Shown here: positions 8,124 to 14,250 of the stretch, piece by piece
Numbering within the stretch: position 1 is the first letter of the stretch
Layout: each line of letters starts with the position of its first letter
Translations under genes and position numbers: made by a program
Notes under the pieces: generated by a model
What the model saw: only the letters and a program-made list of their open reading frames with translations
Databases searched by the model: none
Told to the model about the DNA's origin: nothing
NCBI GenBank assembly: GCA_937990185.1
Contig: CALKBI010000036.1
Location: 1-58,085, forward strand
Reading direction: 5' to 3'
Length of the DNA stretch: 58,085 bases
Source: an uncultured Neomegalonema sp.
Lineage (GTDB): Bacteria > Pseudomonadota > Alphaproteobacteria > Rhodobacterales > Rhodobacteraceae

Positions 8124-9226
8124 AGATCACCCGTATATCGGTTTATCAAATCGACCTGCCGCTAGAACACCCTTACTGGCTCTCCGGTGGTCGATTAAAA
8201 TTTGAAGTGCTTGATGCAACGCTGGTCAAGATCGAAACGGATGCAGGAATAACCGGCTGGGGTGAAGGCACACCTTGGGGTCATACCTATGTACCCGCGC
8301 ACGGTCCCGGTATCCGCGCCGGGATTGAAACAATGGCTCCCTTTATTATGGGTCTTGATCCTCGGCGTGTGTTGGATGTAGAGCGCGCGATGGACCTTGC
8401 TTTGCCGGGTCACCTCTATGCAAAAAGCCCAATAGACATGGCGTGTTGGGATGTCGCGGGGCAAGCCGCAAACCTACCAATTGCGGACCTGATGGGCGGA
8501 GGATCACGAACACCGCGCGCGATTGCATCTTCCGTTGGGGCCAAGACGATTGAAGAAACCCGCGATGTCATCGAACGCTATCGCCAACGCGGGTATGTCG
8601 CACATTCAGTCAAGATCGGCGGCGATGTTGAGCGCGACATTGCACGCATCCGCGATGTCGAAGATATCCGCCGCTCCGGTGAAATCGTACTGTATGATGT
8701 CAATCGAGGATGGACGCGCCAACAAGCCCTACGCGTCATGTCTGCGACTGAAGACTTGAACGTGATGTTCGAACAGCCCTGCGAAACGCTGGATGACATC
8801 GCGGCCCTCTCAGGCAAGCATTCGGCTCCGATTAGCGTGGATGAAAGCCTCGTCACATTGCAAGATGCCGCCCGCATTGCCCGCGATGGATTAGCCGAGG
8901 TGTTTGGAATCAAGCTGAACCGTGTCGGTGGCCTTACCAAAGCCGCCCGTATGCGAGATATCGCTCTGGCCCACGGCATTGATATCTTCGTCATGGCAAC
9001 GGGCGGTTCCGTTCTGGCGGATACCGAAGCATTGCATCTTGCAGCAACAATACCAGACGCGAATTGCCACGCAGTCTGGGCCTGTCAGGATATGCTGACC
9101 GTTGACATCGCCGGAGGACGTGGGCCGCGCAATATCGACGGTCACCTACACTTACCCGAAAGCCCGGGTCTTGGCGTTCATCCCGATGAAAATGCGCTAG
9201 GCGATCTGGTGGCGGTCTATCTATGA
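8120..9226 (+). CDS. Enolase-superfamily (MR/MLE) enzyme 2
   Basis: The 368-residue protein is a paralogue of its neighbours and starts with an ATGA overlap on gene 1. The catalytic set is complete: K165 (HSVKIGG), D193 (YDVNRGW), E218 (FEQP), D241 (VDES) and K265 (GIKLNRVGG). The N-terminal capping domain differs clearly from the other two (HPYWLSGGRLKFEV), so substrate specificity probably differs. The segment after the last lysine contains FVMATGGSVLAD, where gene 1 has EDTWGGEI, another active-site difference. It likely acts on a different stereoisomer or a later intermediate of the same pathway. The reaction is not assignable from sequence alone. Confidence 0.83.
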   Translation: MKITRISVYQIDLPLEHPYWLSGGRLKFEVLDATLVKIETDAGITGWGEGTPWGHTYVPAHGPGIRAGIETMAPFIMGLDPRRVLDVERAMDLALPGHLYAKSPIDMACWDVAGQAANLPIADLMGGGSRTPRAIASSVGAKTIEETRDVIERYRQRGYVAHSVKIGGDVERDIARIRDVEDIRRSGEIVLYDVNRGWTRQQALRVMSATEDLNVMFEQPCETLDDIAALSGKHSAPISVDESLVTLQDAARIARDGLAEVFGIKLNRVGGLTKAARMRDIALAHGIDIFVMATGGSVLADTEALHLAATIPDANCHAVWACQDMLTVDIAGGRGPRNIDGHLHLPESPGLGVHPDENALGDLVAVYL

Positions 9227-10326
9227 AGGTCAATCGTCTCACTTTATGGACGGTCGACTTGACCAGTCACGAAACCTATTACATGGCTGAGGGGAAAACC
9301 TGCGCCACAGTCATATCTCATGTGCTGTGTTTGGAAACAGATACAGGTCTGAAGGGCTGGGGCGAAGTTTGTCCGATCCCACATTACCTACCCGCATTCG
9401 CTGGCGGAGTGCCAAGCGCCATCGAGGAAATGGCCCCAGAAATTTTAGGAATGTCGCCGCTGGGTATTGATGCCCTGATGCGCAAACTCGACACATTTTT
9501 GCTGGGCCACAACCATGCGAAATCCATTGTTGATATGGCGCTGTGGGATCTATACGGGCACGCAACGGGCCTGCCGCTCTACACGTTGTTAGGCGGGCGC
9601 ACTAGAAACGATATGCCGCTTTATCACTCGATCACTTGCATCGCTCCAAACGAGATGGCGCGGATTGCGACCGAGGCACAAGCGACCGGCATCAACCAGT
9701 TTCAAGTCAAGCTTGGCACGGATGCAAATTGGGAAGCCGATGCGGAGCGTTTAATAAAAGTGCGCGAAGCAGTGGGACCCGGCCCTTTGGTTTACGGGGA
9801 TTGGAACTGCGGAGCCACCCGCCTCCAAGCCACGCGCACCGGGCGGGCCGTGGCACATCTCGATGTGATGCTGGAACAGCCTTGTAAGACATTGGAAGAT
9901 TGCGCTGCCGTGCGGCAGGCAACTGGATTGCCCATAAAAATCGACGAAAGCGCGTTTGATCTCGCCTCGCTGTTGCGCGCCTATGAACTGGGATGTCTTG
10001 ATGCGGTGGCACTCAAACTATCAAAATTTGGAGGCTTGTCAGTCATGCGCCGTGCGCGCGATTTGAGCGTGCATCTCGGCGCTGAAATCTGTGCCGAATG
10101 TACATGGGGGTCTGATATCGTGACGGCGGCATCGCTACATTTTGCAGCCTCCACACCGCATGGATCATTGCTAAACACTTGCGATTTGGCATCCTATGTC
10201 GCCCCTCGCCTTTGTCCTGATGCACCCGTTCGTCAGAATGGACGCATTGCACCCCCCGAAGGGCCGGGACTGGGCATCACACCTGATTTGGATACCCTCG
10301 GTTCTCCAATTCTAGAAATGAATTAA
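9223..10326 (+). CDS. Enolase-superfamily (MR/MLE) enzyme 3
   Basis: The 367-residue paralogue again starts with an ATGA overlap. Residues are K163 (FQVKLG), D193 (GDWNCG), E218 (LEQP), D241 (IDES) and K265 (LKLSKFGG), the same numbering as the lysines of HpbD (K163/K265). ECTWGSDI follows, resembling gene 1 rather than gene 2. The N-terminal substrate loop is distinct (SHETYYMAEGKTC). All three copies keep every catalytic residue, so none looks like a decaying duplicate. It is the last gene of the operon; the next gene is on the opposite strand. Confidence 0.83.
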   Translation: MKVNRLTLWTVDLTSHETYYMAEGKTCATVISHVLCLETDTGLKGWGEVCPIPHYLPAFAGGVPSAIEEMAPEILGMSPLGIDALMRKLDTFLLGHNHAKSIVDMALWDLYGHATGLPLYTLLGGRTRNDMPLYHSITCIAPNEMARIATEAQATGINQFQVKLGTDANWEADAERLIKVREAVGPGPLVYGDWNCGATRLQATRTGRAVAHLDVMLEQPCKTLEDCAAVRQATGLPIKIDESAFDLASLLRAYELGCLDAVALKLSKFGGLSVMRRARDLSVHLGAEICAECTWGSDIVTAASLHFAASTPHGSLLNTCDLASYVAPRLCPDAPVRQNGRIAPPEGPGLGITPDLDTLGSPILEMN

Positions 10327-10394
10327 GCCGGATAAAGGCCCCCTCAACAAATCCAGCCGATCCAATCGCGCGAGAGAAAATTAAGCGTCGTGCC

Positions 10395-11072
10395 TCAATC
10401 GTTCAGCGCCCATGTAATCGTCACCGAAACCGACAGATCTTGCTCCCCTGCGGCAATCGGTGCGGCCTCTAAAGAAGCAGCGCGGCCCGCAAAAACCGGT
10501 TGCGGCCTTCGGTGAGATCTACCTTCAGTGATCTCGACGATCTTGCCCAGTTTTACCCCCGCAGCCTCAGCGTAAAGCGTCGCACGGTCTTTCGCTTTTC
10601 CCACGGCCTCGGTTCGCGCGGTATCAAGCAACTCGTCGCGTTTTTTTACCAAGAATTGAACCCCGCCTGCTTGGTTCGCTCCTGCACGGACTAATGTATC
10701 AAGCGCTGCGCCAACGGCAGTTACATCATCCAACCGTACTGTGACCTGATTGGATACCTGATACCCGTTTTGTTGTGAGCCATTTGGTCCATGCTCCCAA
10801 TGTGGCGAAATGTTAAAGCGAGACGTCGTGATGTTGCGATCTTCGATATTCAGGTCTTTCAAAGCAGCAAAGACCTGGTTCATCAGTTTAGTGTTCTCGG
10901 ATAAAGCTGCACGGGCACTTTTGGCCGTAGTCATAACCCCAGCAGAGACAATTGCTTGATCCGGCGTCGCGCTCACGCTGGCAGTTCCGGTCATAATAAT
11001 TCTGCCATCACGATCTTCAGCTATCGCAGGACTCGCGATCAACAGAGCGGCAATTAAGAATGGGCGAAACAT
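10395..11072 (-). CDS. SIMPL-domain (DUF541) periplasmic protein
   Basis: The 225-residue protein has a signal peptide (MFRPFLIAALLIASPAIA) and then the SIMPL/DUF541 domain: GTASVSATPDQAIVSAGV near the start, the S-F-x-I-x-P strand (SRFNISPHW) in the middle, and KAKDRATLYAEAAGVKLG further on. Family members (E. coli YggE, BP26) are periplasmic or outer-membrane-associated oligomers of uncertain role, linked to oxidative stress protection. The gene is monocistronic here and convergent with the enolase operon. Confidence 0.88.
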   Translation of the reverse strand: MFRPFLIAALLIASPAIAEDRDGRIIMTGTASVSATPDQAIVSAGVMTTAKSARAALSENTKLMNQVFAALKDLNIEDRNITTSRFNISPHWEHGPNGSQQNGYQVSNQVTVRLDDVTAVGAALDTLVRAGANQAGGVQFLVKKRDELLDTARTEAVGKAKDRATLYAEAAGVKLGKIVEITEGRSHRRPQPVFAGRAASLEAAPIAAGEQDLSVSVTITWALND

Positions 11073-11192
11073 AAGGATTAGTCCTTTCGATCACGGTTAC
11101 GAGAGCCAATATCTACTGTGGTGAGGATTGCTTCAAGGCTGATTACATTTAGAAACGACTATTCCAACGTCATATATTCAAAAGGACACGCC

Positions 11193-11729
11193 ATGCTCAT
11201 GCCCCGTAAGAAAACCCCCGGCTTGTCAGTCAACCTTGTTGGCGGCGGTACGTTCAATCTCGAAACAGACGGACTAACTCGTGGAACAGTAGTATGTTTT
11301 TATCGAGGCTTACATTGCCCTATCTGCGCCACTTATCTCGGGGAGCTGGAACGCCTTTCAGGAGAATTCGCCGAGCGCGGCGTTGCGACTATCGGAGTCA
11401 GTTCTGACGGTGAAGACCGGGCTAAGGATATGGCGGACAAGATCGGCGCAAAAGATTTACGAATTGGATATGGCCTCGGGTTAGACGTCGCAAAGGACTG
11501 GGGACTCTATATCTCAGCCGGAATTGGCAAAACCTCTATAGGCATTGAGGAGCCAGCATTGTTCTCAGAGCCGGGTCTTTTCATGGTGACACAAGAACAA
11601 ACGCTTTATTATGGCTCAGTTCAGACGATGCCGTTTGTACGCCCTCATTTCTCAGAGTTGCTGAAGGCACTCGATTTTGCGATAGACAAAAACTATCCGG
11701 CGCGCGGCGAATACGCTGACGCAGTTTAG
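11193..11729 (+). CDS. Peroxiredoxin-like (AhpC/TSA redoxin) protein
   Basis: The 178-residue protein has a thioredoxin fold with a CxxC site, HCPIC at C42/C45, in the peroxidatic position (VVCFYRGLHCPICATYL), and continues with LGELERLSGEFAERGVATIGVSSD, typical of AhpC/TSA redoxins. The ATG at 11193 follows AAAGGA by six bases and is chosen over an upstream in-frame start at 11118. It probably reduces peroxides or acts as a thiol oxidoreductase in the cytoplasm; no signal peptide is present. It is divergent from the SIMPL gene. Confidence 0.8.
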   Translation: MLMPRKKTPGLSVNLVGGGTFNLETDGLTRGTVVCFYRGLHCPICATYLGELERLSGEFAERGVATIGVSSDGEDRAKDMADKIGAKDLRIGYGLGLDVAKDWGLYISAGIGKTSIGIEEPALFSEPGLFMVTQEQTLYYGSVQTMPFVRPHFSELLKALDFAIDKNYPARGEYADAV

Positions 11730-11760
11730 AGTGATTTGGATCTACATAGATGAACAAAAT

Positions 11761-11792
11761 CAGGCTTTGCACTGCCTTTCGTGCAAAACCTG
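11761..11792 (+). terminator. Hairpin after the peroxiredoxin-like gene
   Basis: CAGGCTTTGCAC (11761-11772) pairs with GTGCAAAACCTG (11781-11792) with one mismatch and an eight-base loop. It lies 31 bases after the stop codon. No long T-run follows on the plus strand, so termination is plausible but not certain. Confidence 0.5.
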
Positions 11793-12048
11793 ACTCAAAA
11801 ACCACTTACAACACTTTTCATGGGTAATAAGGCCATAATAATTAAAATTATTATTTATACTTTATTTCCATTACAGTATTTTATTATCTAATAATTTACC
11901 ATATATTATAAATAACATATATTTTACAACGAACCTTAATAGTAATTGCATTTTATTTTGTGCAAATTTACCTACTGTTCATTGGTGTTTGTTAATTTCC
12001 TGCTCGACGCAAACGATCATATATGACGTCAATTAAGGGGACTAACAC
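11793..12048 (+). promoter_or_regulatory. AT-rich leader/promoter region of the pilin locus
   Basis: This gene-free stretch is much richer in A and T than its flanks. It contains a perfect dyad ATAATAATT-N2-AATTATTAT (11835-11854), a direct repeat CATATATT at 11900-11907 and 11916-11923, and a ten-base palindrome TCATATATGA at 12017-12026. An AAGGGGAC ribosome-binding site precedes the pilin ATG. I can see many -10-like hexamers but cannot pick the promoter. Silencing by an AT-binding nucleoid protein is a reasonable guess. Confidence 0.5.
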
Positions 12049-12618
12049 ATGACTAAGTTCATCAAATCTGTTGCTGCTGCTGCTGTTCTCGCCACGTCTT
12101 CTACTGGTGTACAAGCTGCTTCACTCAGCACGGATGTAAATGTTCAACTGCCTTCTATCATCGTTCTATCTTGCTTTGACGCGGTTTCGGTAAATGTTGG
12201 GGCAGCTGGTCTTCAGGCAGCTCTTCTAATCGATAGCCTTGAAGAAGGCCTTGGCGAAGCTGAAGCCAACTCATTAACCGCGAACCTCGACGCTGCTGCA
12301 GAGGTCACCGAAGTGGGCACGGAAGTCGATCTGAACCTCAACGGCGTTTGTGCTTTCCGCGCATTGGTAGCGGATGGCGTGACTGTTGAAGTCGAAGAAG
12401 CTACAGACGCAACGCTCGTAAATGGCGACGACTCGATCGACGCAAGCGGCATTACGCTGGCATCTGGCAACACATCTGACGATGTGACCGCAGGCCTCGG
12501 TCTCGGTGTAGCTCCAACGCCAATCTCAGTAACGATCCCACTCGATCTGTCGGATGCGACTGCACCTGGCACGTACTCGAGAACGGACCTCTTCACGATT
12601 ACTGTAACCGCTATCTAA
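12049..12618 (+). CDS. Secreted pilin-like subunit 1 (putative major subunit)
   Basis: The 189-residue protein has a signal peptide (cleavage near VQAAS, about residue 24) and two cysteines, in LSCFDA and NGVCAF, placed as for one disulfide across an Ig-like fold. The C-terminal beta-strand YSRTDLFTITVTAI resembles the terminal strand of spore-coat-U/Csu-type pilins. A 202-residue paralogue (16858-17466) shares the cysteine placement and the ending. It is the first gene of the locus, with its own AT-rich promoter region and a terminator-like hairpin behind it. That fits a subunit made in excess over chaperone and usher. No database family was checked. Confidence 0.65.
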   Translation: MTKFIKSVAAAAVLATSSTGVQAASLSTDVNVQLPSIIVLSCFDAVSVNVGAAGLQAALLIDSLEEGLGEAEANSLTANLDAAAEVTEVGTEVDLNLNGVCAFRALVADGVTVEVEEATDATLVNGDDSIDASGITLASGNTSDDVTAGLGLGVAPTPISVTIPLDLSDATAPGTYSRTDLFTITVTAI

Positions 12619-12648
12619 TATCCACAGGCACATTGCTCTATGTGTCAT

Positions 12649-12680
12649 ACGCCGCTCCGGGCCCACGGGGCGGCGTTCTT
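12649..12680 (+). terminator. Terminator-like hairpin between pilin and chaperone
   Basis: ACGCCGCTCCG (12649-12659) pairs with CGGGGCGGCGT (12666-12676) through eleven pairs including one G-T, with a six-base loop, followed by TCTT. It lies 30 bases after the pilin stop. It probably attenuates read-through into the chaperone-usher genes. Confidence 0.6.
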
Positions 12681-12918
12681 CGTTCTGAATTGGGGGCGAT
12701 CAATTTGGAAAATATAATTTAAAAATGCACGTTTTTGACATGCTTTTTACCGGACTCTCCGAGAGCTACACTCCAATATCACGATAAATTACACAAAGTA
12801 CGCGATAATTGCCCCTAATTTTAGGGCCTGTTTACGCTAACGCCGGATAACCGAGGTCATATGTGATGCACCGATTCTTAGTCGGATTGCGTCTTACAAT
12901 GGTTCCTCGGAGGACGAA
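12681..12918 (+). promoter_or_regulatory. Gene-free leader of the chaperone-usher genes
   Basis: Together with the terminator this makes a 300-base spacer. It holds a perfect TTGACA at 12735-12740 without a convincing -10 at normal spacing, a small dyad CCCTAA-N2-TTAGGG (12813-12826), and a strong CGGAGG ribosome-binding site shortly before the ATG at 12919. No coding potential was seen. Confidence 0.4.
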
Positions 12919-13746
12919 ATGCGTCGTTTATTATCAGTAATAGCCGTTTCAATCGGACTAGGTGCGATGGTCGCACCGTCTGCAAGTGCATTAGAAATCG
13001 CAGTGTCACCCGCTCGATTTGAGCTCAACATCGACAACAAGCGTAAAACGCAAACTTTAGAAATCGTTAACAGCGCTAACAGAGAAGTTGAAATTGGCGT
13101 TGATCTAGCGAATTTCGATCTTGATGAGAATAACCGGCTGCGGGTTCTGCCCCCTAACGAACAATCATTAGATCAATGGATCGCGATCAATCCGACGCGC
13201 GTGAAAATTCCTGCACAGGGCCGGCGCACCATGCGCTTTGCCATCCGGCCTCAAGTAGAGCCAGAAGCCGGTGAACACCGTGCCGTTATCTTTCTAAACG
13301 AAAATAAGTCTGACGACGTAGAAGGCCTGAACTTTAAATTTCGTATTGGCGTCGTTGTTTATGGCCAAGTTGGAGAAGCCAATCGTGCGGCAACACTCCA
13401 TGCCGTAGGGGCGGATCAACGCGGACTAACTCTTGATATTGAAAATGTCGGAAATGCACACGCACGCTTCAAAGGTCTATACGCCGTTTGGGATGCAAAC
13501 AGCTATCCCGGAGATGCCGCAGCAAAATCACTTTTGCAAAGCATCAAAGATACCCGCCGTCCATCTGAAGATGTGGTCGCGCCGGGCACGCTCGCAGCTG
13601 GCGTAATGGCGCAAACTCCGGTCCTACCAGGCGCGCGGCGCACCATTGTGCAAGGTTTGCCGACCACCGCAACATCAGGGCAACGCAAAGTTTATCTTCT
13701 AGGTGAGCTTGGCGACAATCCTGTTTCAGCCAGCTATGGCCTTTAA
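12919..13746 (+). CDS. PapD-like periplasmic pilus chaperone
   Basis: The 275-residue secreted protein (signal peptide ending near PSASA, about residue 24) has an N-terminal Ig-like domain beginning LEIAVSPARFELNI. It continues with NPTRVKIPAQGRRTMRFAIR, the F-G region pattern of PapD-type chaperones (N-P-x-x-V-x-I-x-x-x-x-x-x-x-x-R), and AGEHRAVIFLNE. The second domain is less recognisable. Family chaperones bind pilin subunits in the periplasm and donate a beta-strand until the usher takes over. Its place between two pilin-like genes and an usher-like barrel supports this. It is longer than classical PapD (about 220 mature residues). Confidence 0.75.
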   Translation: MRRLLSVIAVSIGLGAMVAPSASALEIAVSPARFELNIDNKRKTQTLEIVNSANREVEIGVDLANFDLDENNRLRVLPPNEQSLDQWIAINPTRVKIPAQGRRTMRFAIRPQVEPEAGEHRAVIFLNENKSDDVEGLNFKFRIGVVVYGQVGEANRAATLHAVGADQRGLTLDIENVGNAHARFKGLYAVWDANSYPGDAAAKSLLQSIKDTRRPSEDVVAPGTLAAGVMAQTPVLPGARRTIVQGLPTTATSGQRKVYLLGELGDNPVSASYGL

Positions 13747-13754
13747 TAGGCCAT
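13736..13754 (+). promoter_or_regulatory. Stop-start hairpin coupling chaperone and minor pilin genes
   Basis: ATGGCCT (13736-13742) and AGGCCAT (13748-13754) are perfectly complementary with a five-base loop. The loop holds the chaperone's TAA stop, and the right arm holds the first bases of the next gene's ATG at 13753. Ribosomes ending the chaperone would melt it, so translational coupling is plausible; coincidence is also possible. Confidence 0.35.
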
Positions 13755-14250
13755 GCATATTTTGCTGCGTTCTTTCATTTTAGGGTCTCTCGCACTTAGC
13801 GGTGCGGGAGGTTCCGCTTTTGCCGACAGTTGTCAGGAAGACCTGCGATTGGAACGCCCGGGCATGATCCAAATGACAGGCGCTACAACAACTAAAACAC
13901 TCACATCTCGCGAAGCTCTTAGCCTTATAGGAAGTGGTGGCACTCTTTCTTTCCAGCGCGTCATTGACGATTTTTGGCGGATCAAAGTGAAGCGCTCGGT
14001 CGATCCAGATGATCTCGAAATCCGGTATCAAATTGCGGGCGGATCTGATCGTTCAGGTTTCGCAGTCTCTTCGATAACCGACAACCAAAGATTCCCTATT
14101 CGGCTCGTCCCAAAAAAGCCGAGTATATTGTGTGAGGATAACCAATACCGAATTATCTCAGGGGGATTCACTGCTCAGGGCAGAGCCTCGGGCATCGGCC
14201 TAGCCGGATTATATGAAGTCGAAATCAACGTCGATGTATCCGAAAGGTAG
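13753..14250 (+). CDS. Secreted minor pilin-like / adaptor protein
   Basis: The 165-residue protein has a signal peptide (to about AFADS, residue 25), a cysteine just after it (DSCQED) and another in SILCEDNQY. It ends in a beta-strand (GLYEVEINVDV) like the two pilin-like proteins of the locus. I do not recognise a named family. Its position between chaperone and usher suggests a minor subunit or tip/adaptor. Its 3' end overlaps the usher-like gene by 38 bases, so the two are translationally linked. Confidence 0.55.
   Translation: MHILLRSFILGSLALSGAGGSAFADSCQEDLRLERPGMIQMTGATTTKTLTSREALSLIGSGGTLSFQRVIDDFWRIKVKRSVDPDDLEIRYQIAGGSDRSGFAVSSITDNQRFPIRLVPKKPSILCEDNQYRIISGGFTAQGRASGIGLAGLYEVEINVDVSER

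Noticed and set aside
12213..12596. Minus-strand 127-codon frame antisense to pilin-like subunit 1
   Set aside because: Low-complexity Ser/Val/Ala translation fully inside a gene with a signal peptide on the other strand.
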